From positions 1 through 64,000 of the forward strand of contig JAZQEC010000002.1 in assembly GCA_045538755.1 (NCBI GenBank): a stretch of 64,000 nucleotides of DNA. Reading direction: 5' to 3'. The position numbers and the translations under genes were made by a program. Below the pieces are notes generated by a model, which worked only from the letters and a program-made list of their open reading frames with translations, made no database searches and had not been told where the DNA came from. Shown here one piece after another: positions 43,562 through 50,964 of this stretch (the stretch's first letter is position 1; every line of letters starts with the position of its first letter). The stretch comes from UBA1738 sp045538755. GTDB lineage: Bacteria; Bacillota; Clostridia; UBA1381.

Positions 43562-43720
43562 GCTACACTCTAAATTAAAACGGAGATGGTCTATTTACTT
43601 ATATTTCCTCACATTATTTTTTATGGAAGAAGTATGTTAATGGCAAAAGCATACTATCTGGTAAAACTTCTTCTGTAAAAGATGTGAGTAGTATAAGAGT
43701 GTAGCAACCTTATACCAGAT
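43562..43720 (+). ncRNA. structured leader RNA with possible pseudoknot, riboswitch-like layout
   Basis: Nested perfect pairings: P1 GCTACACTCT (43562-43571) with 43696-43705; P2 CTCACAT (43608-43614) with 43682-43688; P3 GAAGAAGT (43626-43633) with 43666-43673, extendable by wobbles; and an inner stem AGTATG (43631-43636) with 43650-43655 that competes with the end of P3. Unpaired ATCTGGTA (43656-43663) is perfectly complementary to TACCAGAT (43713-43720) outside P1, which would make a pseudoknot or a switch. A terminator hairpin follows at 43735-43769, then the start codon. It matches no riboswitch class I can recall. Ligand and function unknown. Confidence 0.6.
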
Positions 43721-43734
43721 TTGTGTGTTTTTCG

Positions 43735-43769
43735 GTGCATAGTTCTGGAATAGGGCTATGCACTTTTTT
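43735..43769 (+). terminator. leader terminator upstream of the protease gene
   Basis: GTGCATAG (43735-43742) and CTATGCAC (43756-43763) followed by TTTTTT, 25 bases before the ATG. Read-through would be needed for expression, which suggests attenuation. Confidence 0.8.
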
Positions 43770-43793
43770 AATATTTATTAGGGGGAAAGCAAC

Positions 43794-45455
43794 ATGAAAA
43801 AGCATTCTAGAGTAGGTTCAGTTATTTTAATAACGATAATGCTATTATTAACTTTTATTCCTGTTTCAGCAAATAATGAAATAGGCGTATATTTAAATGG
43901 TACAAGGTTGGAGTTTGATGTTCCTCCACAAATTATAGACGGAAGAACATTGGTGCCTATGAGAAAAATTTTTGAATCTTTAGGTGCGGTTGTTTCATGG
44001 GACAATAATACGCAAACCGCAACTGGTCAAAAGGACAATATCGTTGTTAACATATCTATCAATTCAAAAACATTATTTAAAAATGGCGTTCCAAAGGCAT
44101 TGGACGTCCCTCCTGCATTAATCGATGGAAGAACATTGGTGCCCGTTAGAGCTATAGCGGAAAGTTTTGATTGCGAGGTTAATTGGATACAGGAAACTAG
44201 AAGCGTCGAAATTTTTACATATGGCAACATGAATACAGATAAAATAAAATTATCCGCTTTAGAAATATCAGAAAAAGTATCGCCAGCAGTTTTTTATATA
44301 GAGGTATACAATAGTGAATTTAAATTACTAGGAAGTGGCAGTGGTTTTTTTGTTTCATCGGATGGAGTCGCTATAACCAATTATCATGTAATAGAAGATA
44401 CTGCTAGTGCACAAATAACAACTACAAATGGTGAAAAATATAATGTAAATGATATAGTTGCATTTGACAAAAATCGTGATATAGCTATCATTAGAGTTGA
44501 TAAAAAATCAGCAAGTGGGAAAATAGTTTCAGGCTTTCCTACATTAACCATGGCTAATAGCGAAGATATAAGAGCTGGACAAACTGTTTTTGCATTAGGT
44601 AGTCCTGTTGGATTACAAAACACAATTTCTGATGGAATAATAAGTAATGTAAAACAAGTAGTAGGTGATGATACATTTATACAAATCACGGCACCAATTT
44701 CTCACGGTTCCAGCGGGGGAGCACTTGTAAATGAATATGGTGAAGTTATAGGAATTACTTCTGCAGGAATAGATGAAGCTCAAAATATCGGTTTTGCAAT
44801 TCCGATAAACACGATACAATTATTTGACTTAGATGCAAAGGGTATGTCTTATGCTGACTTTGCAGCAAGCAATGTAAGTTTTATACTAGAAGTGTATCCA
44901 GAGACCGTAGAAATCGAGGTTGGCGAAACCACAGAGATAGGTGTATATGCTGAAGGCAAAAGCGAAGATTGGTCTATATATTGGCGCACTGAAGAAAAAG
45001 ATTTACTTGCATGCGAATGGGGTGATTGGCTAGAAGATTATGAACACATATGTCCTTTATATATAACAGGCAAAAAGGCAGGCATCGCAACAATTACTAT
45101 TTTCTCTGATGTCGATTTTAAAGGTGTCGATATAACTGTTTATATTAAAAATCCACCAATTCCAACATATCAAAGTTCCTGTGTAAGGGTGCCTACTTAT
45201 ACTGCTATAACGGGTACACAACTAATTGATTATAAACAATACGATAGACACGATATGTATGCTTATAACTATTATTCGGTAGATACTGTACAAAGCTATG
45301 TTGATTATTTATTATCAAACGGATTTGAATTTTATGAAGAAACAAAAGGCGACGGAACTACAGGTTATTACTATGTTACACCCGAAAATAAGCTTATGTC
45401 AGTTGTCCTTGCTTATAGATGGAATCAAGTATGGATTTATATCCCACGTTATTAA
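43794..45455 (+). CDS. secreted trypsin-like (HtrA-type) serine protease with copper-amine-oxidase-N domains
   Basis: 553 residues: signal peptide (about 1-26); two copper amine oxidase N-like repeats (about 30-145) with the paired D-V-P-P-x-x-I-D-G-R-T-L-V-P motif; an S1C protease domain (about 155-350) with catalytic His in TNYHV (about 197), Asp in NRDIAII (about 228) and Ser in GSSGGAL (about 306); then an Ig/BIG-like module and a unique aromatic-rich C-terminus. No PDZ domain was seen, unlike DegP/HtrA. AGGGGGAAAGC precedes the ATG. The gene is noticeably more AT-rich with A/T-ending codons than its neighbours, hinting at acquisition. Expression may be set by the leader RNA. Confidence 0.85.
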   Translation: MKKHSRVGSVILITIMLLLTFIPVSANNEIGVYLNGTRLEFDVPPQIIDGRTLVPMRKIFESLGAVVSWDNNTQTATGQKDNIVVNISINSKTLFKNGVPKALDVPPALIDGRTLVPVRAIAESFDCEVNWIQETRSVEIFTYGNMNTDKIKLSALEISEKVSPAVFYIEVYNSEFKLLGSGSGFFVSSDGVAITNYHVIEDTASAQITTTNGEKYNVNDIVAFDKNRDIAIIRVDKKSASGKIVSGFPTLTMANSEDIRAGQTVFALGSPVGLQNTISDGIISNVKQVVGDDTFIQITAPISHGSSGGALVNEYGEVIGITSAGIDEAQNIGFAIPINTIQLFDLDAKGMSYADFAASNVSFILEVYPETVEIEVGETTEIGVYAEGKSEDWSIYWRTEEKDLLACEWGDWLEDYEHICPLYITGKKAGIATITIFSDVDFKGVDITVYIKNPPIPTYQSSCVRVPTYTAITGTQLIDYKQYDRHDMYAYNYYSVDTVQSYVDYLLSNGFEFYEETKGDGTTGYYYVTPENKLMSVVLAYRWNQVWIYIPRY

Positions 45456-45658
45456 GTATTTTACAAGAAAATAACTATTAAAACATTTTCCTAATATGAC
45501 TGCAAAACTGACTGCACTTTCGTTGTAGAATACAGAGAAACCAGAGAAAATAAGCACATAAAACAACATAAAAATGCAGTATTTATAGAGTATGAGAACC
45601 TGTAAACGCTTGACAGTTAAGAGTGGGAGTAATAAACATTGTTATTTGGCTACATGAT
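45456..45658. other. possible attachment-site remnant downstream of the protease gene
   Basis: The stretch holds TGACTGCA (45497-45504) and TGACTGCACTTT (45509-45520), the latter matching 43468-43479. It has stop codons in all frames and no ribosome binding sites. No integrase gene is visible. Attachment-site origin is inference. Confidence 0.35.
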
Positions 45659-45694
45659 AAAAGTGGTTTGAAATTTTGTTTTCAAACCACTTTT
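45659..45694. terminator. bidirectional terminator between protease and DtxR-type gene
   Basis: A perfect 15-bp stem, AAAAGTGGTTTGAAA (45659-45673) with 45680-45694, has A/T runs on both sides. Confidence 0.85.
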
Positions 45695-45749
45695 AGTGTT
45701 TTTAAAAGAAAAGTAAAATTCATTTTGACAAAACCTTTCGATAGAAAGG

Positions 45750-46127
45750 TTATTTCATTTGCTCATATTTTAAAAGATGTTCTTTAATTTTGTCAAAGGT
45801 TTGCTGGCTTATGTCGTGTTCAATTTTACAGCTGTCAGAAAGCGCAGTTTGTTCTTCAACACCCAGAGCCATTAGAGCGCGTGCAATTACCTGATGCCGC
45901 TCATACATACGCTCTGCAATCTGTATTCCTTTTTCGGTCAGAGAAATTCCTCCGTTTTCGTCGATGACAATATATCCTTCCTCACGAAAGTTCTTCATCG
46001 CAACAGAAACGCTGGGCTTGGAAACGTTGAGTTCATTTGCTATATCAATACTTCTTACGTTACCTTTTCTGTTTTTTATTATTAAAATACATTCAAGATA
46101 ATTCTCGGCAGATTCTTTGATTATCAT
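45750..46127 (-). CDS. DtxR/MntR-family metal-dependent repressor
   Basis: 125 residues: an N-terminal winged helix (D-I-A-N-E-L-N-V-S-K-P-S-V-S recognition region) and a metal-binding dimerisation region with E-R-H-Q-V-I-A-R and a C-K-I-E-H-D-I-S motif. No SH3-like third domain, as in MntR-type short members. It is divergent from the feo operon, whose promoter carries matching palindromes, so it probably represses iron uptake when Fe2+ (or Mn2+) is sufficient. Metal identity is inferred from the target. Confidence 0.9.
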   Translation of the reverse strand: MIIKESAENYLECILIIKNRKGNVRSIDIANELNVSKPSVSVAMKNFREEGYIVIDENGGISLTEKGIQIAERMYERHQVIARALMALGVEEQTALSDSCKIEHDISQQTFDKIKEHLLKYEQMK

Positions 46128-46160
46128 ACTATTTTTACCTCTTTATATAGTCATAAAATA

Positions 46161-46189
46161 ATTATATCATATAGTGCTGGTTTTGTCAA
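46161..46189 (-). promoter_or_regulatory. promoter of the DtxR-type gene
   Basis: On the minus strand TTGACA, 17-bp spacer, TATAAT, about 35 bases from the start codon. Confidence 0.8.
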
Positions 46190-46234
46190 AGAAATGAGAT
46201 TATGGAATATTATCAAAATTTTCCAAAAAAGGTC

Positions 46235-46268
46235 TTGACAGAAATAGTTAGTTATGCTAAACTAACTA
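46235..46268 (+). promoter_or_regulatory. feo promoter overlapped by a palindromic operator
   Basis: TTGACA (46235-46240), 17-bp spacer, TAAACT (46258-46263). A palindrome with perfect 9-bp arms, TAGTTAGTT and AACTAACTA, spans 46245-46268 and covers the -10 box. This is the arrangement expected for a DtxR-type repressor. Confidence 0.8.
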
Positions 46269-46273
46269 TTGAG

Positions 46274-46337
46274 GGTTAATTTTGACTAACCTAAAATTAC
46301 AGCAAAGAGTTAGTTTGGACTAATTTATATAAACTAA
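46274..46337 (+). promoter_or_regulatory. secondary TTAGT/ACTAA-type operator sites
   Basis: GGTTA...TAACC at 46274-46291 and TTAGTTTGGACTAA at 46310-46323, with a further AAACTAA at 46331-46337, repeat the half-site of the main operator downstream of the start of transcription. Binding is inferred. Confidence 0.55.
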
Positions 46338-46354
46338 TTTGTAGGAGGTACAAA

Positions 46355-46567
46355 ATGATACCGCTGTCTATGATTAATGTTGGAGAAACGAAGCTTATTC
46401 AAAGAATAATCGGAAAGGACGAAACAAGACGGTTTTTGGAAAATCTCGGTTTTGTTGAAGGAAGCCCCGTAACAGTTATTTCAATGCTTTCGGGTAATAT
46501 GATAGTAAGTGTAAGAGAAACCAGAGTTGCTATTGATAAGGTGATGGCTTCGAGAATTATGGTTTGA
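46355..46567 (+). CDS. feoA: FeoA-domain protein (first copy)
   Basis: 70-residue SH3-like FeoA that supports FeoB-mediated ferrous iron uptake. It shows the L-G-F-V-E-G-S-P-V-T-V-I segment and E-T-R-V-A-I-D-K near the end. GTAGGAGGTAC precedes the ATG. First gene of feoA-feoA-feoB-Cys-rich protein. The two FeoA copies differ enough to be partners rather than a recent duplication. Confidence 0.92.
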   Translation: MIPLSMINVGETKLIQRIIGKDETRRFLENLGFVEGSPVTVISMLSGNMIVSVRETRVAIDKVMASRIMV

Positions 46568-46588
46568 AATATAAGGAAGGAGAATAAT

Positions 46589-46810
46589 ATGCAAACACTA
46601 AAAGATGTAAAAGTCGGAGAAACTGTTACAGTAGTAAAGCTTGTAGGTGAGGGTGCGGTTAAGAGGCGTATTATGGATATGGGTATAACAAAAGGCGTTT
46701 GTGTCCATGTAAGAAAAGTTGCACCGCTTGGCGATCCTATTGAAGTAACAGTTCGAGGATATGAACTATCAATAAGAAAAGCTGATGCACAAATGATTTT
46801 AGTAGATTAA
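46589..46810 (+). CDS. feoA: FeoA-domain protein (second copy)
   Basis: 73-residue FeoA with M-D-M-G-I-T-K-G-V-C-V-H-V-R and P-L-G-D-P-I-E-V, the more canonical of the two copies. It follows the first copy by 21 bases with AAGGAGAATA upstream, and precedes feoB with an operator-like palindrome between. Confidence 0.93.
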   Translation: MQTLKDVKVGETVTVVKLVGEGAVKRRIMDMGITKGVCVHVRKVAPLGDPIEVTVRGYELSIRKADAQMILVD

Positions 46811-46823
46811 TTTTTTACAATAA

Positions 46824-46841
46824 AGTTAGGCAAAACTAACT
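46824..46841 (+). promoter_or_regulatory. operator-like palindrome between feoA and feoB
   Basis: AGTTAG (46824-46829) and CTAACT (46836-46841) are perfect inverted halves of the same type as the feo promoter operator, placed just before the feoB ribosome binding site. Confidence 0.6.
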
Positions 46842-46856
46842 GCAGGAGGTAATATT

Positions 46857-49127
46857 ATGTCGATAAAAATTGCACTTGCCGGAAACCCAAACTCCGGTAA
46901 AACAACTCTGTTTAACAGCCTTACAGGATCAAATCAGTATGTGGGTAACTGGCCGGGCGTTACAGTTGAAAAGAAAGAGGGAAAGCTCAAAGGGAATAAA
47001 GATGTTATAATAACAGACCTGCCGGGCGTTTATTCTTTGTCGCCATATACACTGGAAGAGGTTGTGGCGCGTAACTATTTAATAAACGAACGCCCTGATG
47101 CAATTTTGAACATTGTTGACGGTACGAATCTTGAAAGGAATCTTTATTTAACAACACAGCTTGCTGAGCTTGGAATACCTGTTGTAGTTGCTATTAATAT
47201 GATGGATGTTGTAAATAAAAACGGCGACAAGATAAAGATTGATGGCTTGAGCCATGAGCTTGGCTGTACGGTTATCGAAATTTCAGCACTTAAAGGCGAC
47301 GGAGTTTTAGATGCGGCGGAGGCTGCAATAGAAGCTGCAAAAAGAGAAAAGCGAGTACCTGTTCATGCATTTTCAGGGGCTGTCGAGCACGCAATAGCGC
47401 ATATTGAAGAAGCGGCTGTACATAATATGCCAGAAGAACAGCAAAGATGGTATGCGGTTAAGATTTTTGAACGTGATGACAAGGTTATGCAGCAGCTTGA
47501 GCTAGACAGTGAAACATTAAAGCATATAGAAGCTGACATACAGGCGGCAGAAAAAGAACTTGACGATGATGCAGAAAGTATTATTACAAACGAAAGATAT
47601 GAGTACATATCACGGGTTACGGAAAAGTGTTATAAGAAAAAGAATATTGGTAAGCTTTCTGTTTCTGATAAGATAGACAAGATTGTAACCAACCGCGTTT
47701 TGGCTTTGCCGATTTTTGTTGCTGTAATGTGGCTTGTATATACATTATCGATAGGAACAATCGGCGATTGGACAGTTGTATTTATGAATGACGGACTTTT
47801 CGGTTCATTTGCCGAAACATACGGTGGGGGGACATTTTTAGGCGGATTTTCGAGCATTCCGGAGCTAATAGATATGTTGCTTTTAAACAGAGATGGAAAT
47901 CCTATTATCGCACAGTGGCTGTACTCGCTTATTCAAGACGGTATCATAGGCGGAGTGGGTGCTGTACTGGGATTTGTTCCGCAGATGCTTATACTTTTCC
48001 TGATGCTGTCGCTTTTGGAAGACTGCGGATATATGTCACGTGTGGCATTTATTATGGACAGGATTTTCAGAAAATTCGGCCTTTCCGGTAAGAGCTTCAT
48101 TCCGATGCTTGTTGCATCGGGCTGTGGTGTTCCGGGAATTATGGCGAGCCGAACTATTGAACAGGACCGCGACCGCAAAATGACAATTATGACTACCGGT
48201 TTTGTGCCGTGTGGTGCTAAAATGCCTATTGTCGGATTTATTGCGGGAGCACTTTTCGGCGGTTCGGGACTGATTGCGACAGCGTCATACTTCATAGGTA
48301 TAGCAGCGGTTTTGGTGTCGGGAATAATCCTTAAGAAAACAAAAGCTTTTGCGGGCGAGCCTGTACCATTTGTAATGGAGCTTCCTGCATATCATATGCC
48401 GGTTGCAGGCAATGTTTTAAGAGCAACTTGGGAACGTGGCTGGAGCTTTATAAAACGTGCCGGAACAGTTATTCTTGTATCAAGCATAATTATATGGATA
48501 CTTAACAGCCTTTCATTTGAAGGAGGCTTCCATTATATTACAGAGGATAATCAAGGCGCATCAATACTTGAAGCACTTGGAAATTTGTTTGCATGGCTTT
48601 TCATTCCGCTGGGGTTTGGGCAGTGGCAGGCAACGGTTGCAACAGTTTTGGGACTTGTTGCAAAAGAAGAGGTTGTCGGCGTATTCGGCTCACTTTCATC
48701 AATGGCGGAAACGGTGCTTGAGAGTGGCGAAATTATGGCAGATGCCGCGATGGGACTTGCTGAAGAAAACTCGACTCAGCTTGCTGCTTTGGGCGCTGAA
48801 TTTTTTGCAAACAGACTTGCAGGGTTCTCCTTTTTGATATTCAATCTACTTTGTGCACCGTGCTTTGCAGCGATAGGTGCAATTAAAAGAGAAATGAATA
48901 ATGCAAAATGGACATGGGCGGCTATCGGTTATATGACAGGATTTGCGTATGCAATTTCGCTTATAGTTTACCAGTTTGGAACATTATTTACAGGCGGCGG
49001 ATTCTCTGTCTGGACAATAGCGGCACTTATAGTGCTTGCGGGCCTTGTGTATCTTCTTTTCCGAAAAAATAAGCACGAAGATAAGTATACATTAAATTCA
49101 GAGACGTCAGTTATGGCGGCAAAGTAA
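46857..49127 (+). CDS. feoB: ferrous iron transport protein B
   Basis: 756-residue FeoB. N-terminal G-domain with GNPNSGKTT (G1), the DLPGVYSLSPY switch (G3) and N-M-M-D (G4), a helical guanine-dissociation-inhibitor-like region (about 170-260), then a membrane domain with about 8-10 helices containing CGVPGIMASRT and CGAKMPIVGF, the two conserved cysteine-containing gates. It imports Fe2+. CAGGAGGTAATATT precedes the ATG. Complete. Confidence 0.96.
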   Translation: MSIKIALAGNPNSGKTTLFNSLTGSNQYVGNWPGVTVEKKEGKLKGNKDVIITDLPGVYSLSPYTLEEVVARNYLINERPDAILNIVDGTNLERNLYLTTQLAELGIPVVVAINMMDVVNKNGDKIKIDGLSHELGCTVIEISALKGDGVLDAAEAAIEAAKREKRVPVHAFSGAVEHAIAHIEEAAVHNMPEEQQRWYAVKIFERDDKVMQQLELDSETLKHIEADIQAAEKELDDDAESIITNERYEYISRVTEKCYKKKNIGKLSVSDKIDKIVTNRVLALPIFVAVMWLVYTLSIGTIGDWTVVFMNDGLFGSFAETYGGGTFLGGFSSIPELIDMLLLNRDGNPIIAQWLYSLIQDGIIGGVGAVLGFVPQMLILFLMLSLLEDCGYMSRVAFIMDRIFRKFGLSGKSFIPMLVASGCGVPGIMASRTIEQDRDRKMTIMTTGFVPCGAKMPIVGFIAGALFGGSGLIATASYFIGIAAVLVSGIILKKTKAFAGEPVPFVMELPAYHMPVAGNVLRATWERGWSFIKRAGTVILVSSIIIWILNSLSFEGGFHYITEDNQGASILEALGNLFAWLFIPLGFGQWQATVATVLGLVAKEEVVGVFGSLSSMAETVLESGEIMADAAMGLAEENSTQLAALGAEFFANRLAGFSFLIFNLLCAPCFAAIGAIKREMNNAKWTWAAIGYMTGFAYAISLIVYQFGTLFTGGGFSVWTIAALIVLAGLVYLLFRKNKHEDKYTLNSETSVMAAK

Positions 49128-49139
49128 TAAGGAGGAAGT

Positions 49140-49286
49140 ATGTTACCTACTATTATAATATCAGCGATAATAGCAGCTATATTTGTGGCGATTATCTCAA
49201 AGGGAATAAAAAATAAAAAGAGCGGCAAGTGTTCGTGTGGCTGTTCTGGGTGCGCGATGTCGGGCATTTGCCACGAAAAGAATTAA
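49140..49286 (+). CDS. FeoB-associated Cys-rich membrane protein
   Basis: 48 residues: one membrane helix (TIIISAIIAAIFVAIIS) then a basic linker and a cysteine cluster, C-S-C-G-C-S-G-C...C-H. It matches the small Cys-rich proteins found after feoB in Firmicutes, suspected to pass or sense iron. AAGGAGGAAGT precedes the ATG; it begins 13 bases after feoB. Too short for many gene finders. Confidence 0.88.
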   Translation: MLPTIIISAIIAAIFVAIISKGIKNKKSGKCSCGCSGCAMSGICHEKN

Positions 49287-49301
49287 AAAACGGAACTGAT
49301 T

Positions 49302-49360
49302 GTGAGCCGACCACCAAATAGTGAGATTTTTTAATCTAACTTTATGGGGCGGCTCATTTT
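49302..49360 (+). terminator. terminator of the feo operon
   Basis: A long imperfect hairpin closed by GTGAGCCG/CGGCTCAT with an inner AGATT/AATCT stem ends in TTTT. The rest of the stretch to 49480 is AT-rich with nothing I can name. Confidence 0.65.
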
Positions 49361-49480
49361 GATTTATAAGCCAGCTTCTTTTTTTGCAGTATAATTTGTA
49401 TGCCAATACTAAAAAAACTCTGTTAAAACTTAAAAAATAATTAATATTAAACATTTTGCGCAGAAATTTTGGGTATTTGG

Positions 49481-49509
49481 TTGACTATCTAAAAATAAAA
49501 GTGTATAAT
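49481..49509 (+). promoter_or_regulatory. promoter of the GT2 gene
   Basis: TTGACT (49481-49486), 17-bp spacer, TATAAT (49504-49509). The leader of about 80 bases forms two small hairpins, ACTCT...AGAGGGT (49518-49534) and CAGGA...TCCTG (49545-49559), close to the start. Confidence 0.75.
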
Positions 49510-49597
49510 AAGCACGGACTCTCTGAAAGAGGGTATAAAGTGGACAGGAGGTTTTCCTGAAAGTACAATAGTTATATGATTTATTGAGGAAATTAAT

Positions 49598-50851
49598 ATG
49601 GAAATAATTATACTGTCGAACTATATGATTTCACTTATTTTTACATTGTGTTATTTTTATCAGTTCGTCTATGTTGTTTTAGGATTGTTGAAAAAACAGC
49701 CTGAATTTTTAGCAAAACACAAGCACAGATATGCCATTGTCATTTCGGCAAGAAATGAAAGAGAGGTTATAGGAAATCTAATCAGCAGTATTCATAATCA
49801 GACATATCCGTCTGAGCTGATTGATATTTTTGTTGTTGCAGATAACTGTACCGACGATACGGCAGGTGTTGCACGTGATGCAGGTGCATACGTTTATGAA
49901 AGAAATGATACTTGTTATGTAGGAAAAGGATATGCACTCAACTGGCTTTTTAAGACTATTGAGAACGATTATGCCGAAAAAAACTATGATGCATATATTG
50001 TATTTGATGCAGATAACGTGGTTTCGCCTGAATTTATTGAAGAAATGAATAAGGTGTTCGATAATGGCTACCGTGTTGTAACAAGCTACAGAAACTCCAA
50101 GAATTACGGAGAAAACTGGATAACTGCAGGTTATTCAATGTGGTTTTTAAGAGAAGCAAAATTCCTTAATAATGCACGTATGCAGCTTGGAACGAGCTGT
50201 GCAATTTCGGGAACTGGATTTTTGGTAAGCAGTGAGATTATCCGTGAAAATGGTGGATGGATTCATCATCTTTTAACAGAGGACATTGAGTTTACGGCAG
50301 ACAGTATCGCAAAAGGTGAAAAGATTGGCTATGCCGAAAAGGCAGTTTTGTTTGATGAACAGCCAACTACATTTTACCAGTCATACATTCAAAGACTCAG
50401 ATGGTCAAAAGGGTTTTATCAAGTGTTTAGAAAATACGGAAAAAGGCTTGCAAGCGGAATGTTTAAAGGAAGCTTTTCCTGCTTTGATATGCTGATGACT
50501 ATTATGCCGGCTATGCTTCTTACTTTGCTCAGCATACTGGTTAATATGGCAGCGATCCCTGTTGGGATGATGGCAGGTTCAGACCAAATTCAAATGCTTA
50601 TAATGACACTTTTTAAAACTGTTTTGGGATTTTATGCAATATTTTTTATGTTGGGCGCAATTACTACTATTACCGAATGGAAGCAAATACATTGTACAAA
50701 GGTGAAAAAGATTTTGTATGTATTTTCTTTCCCACTGTTTATGCTAACCTATGTGCCAATTTCAATTATTGCATTATTTAAAAAAGTTGAGTGGAAACCA
50801 ATAAAGCATTGTGTATCAAAGTCTTTGTCAGAAATTTGTGAAGAAGAATAA
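49598..50851 (+). CDS. processive family 2 glycosyltransferase (membrane)
   Basis: 417 residues: an N-terminal membrane helix, GT-A domain (about 45-280) with V-I-S-A-R-N-E-R-E-V-I, the FDADN (DxD) metal site, TEDIEFT and the Q-R-L-R-W (QxxRW) motif, then three to four C-terminal membrane helices. These motifs mark processive polysaccharide synthases and related GT2 enzymes; the sugar is not evident. TGAGGAAATTAAT precedes the ATG. Single gene with its own promoter and terminator. Confidence 0.88.
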   Translation: MEIIILSNYMISLIFTLCYFYQFVYVVLGLLKKQPEFLAKHKHRYAIVISARNEREVIGNLISSIHNQTYPSELIDIFVVADNCTDDTAGVARDAGAYVYERNDTCYVGKGYALNWLFKTIENDYAEKNYDAYIVFDADNVVSPEFIEEMNKVFDNGYRVVTSYRNSKNYGENWITAGYSMWFLREAKFLNNARMQLGTSCAISGTGFLVSSEIIRENGGWIHHLLTEDIEFTADSIAKGEKIGYAEKAVLFDEQPTTFYQSYIQRLRWSKGFYQVFRKYGKRLASGMFKGSFSCFDMLMTIMPAMLLTLLSILVNMAAIPVGMMAGSDQIQMLIMTLFKTVLGFYAIFFMLGAITTITEWKQIHCTKVKKILYVFSFPLFMLTYVPISIIALFKKVEWKPIKHCVSKSLSEICEEE

Positions 50852-50876
50852 AAAAACGGCAACTGCCGTTTTTTTG
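50851..50876 (+). terminator. terminator of the GT2 gene
   Basis: AAAAACGGCA paired with TGCCGTTTTT and a T-run directly after the stop codon. Confidence 0.9.
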
Positions 50877-50964
50877 TTACGTAGAAAATTGTGTTTAGCA
50901 ATAACGAAAGAACAAAACTAATGACTTATTCCTGCGCCTTTGGGCAGCGCCTTTGTCAAAAGCT

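Noticed and set aside
43562..43720. Retron or mobile-intron RNA
   Set aside because: No reverse transcriptase or endonuclease gene is adjacent; the terminator and start codon fit a regulatory leader better.
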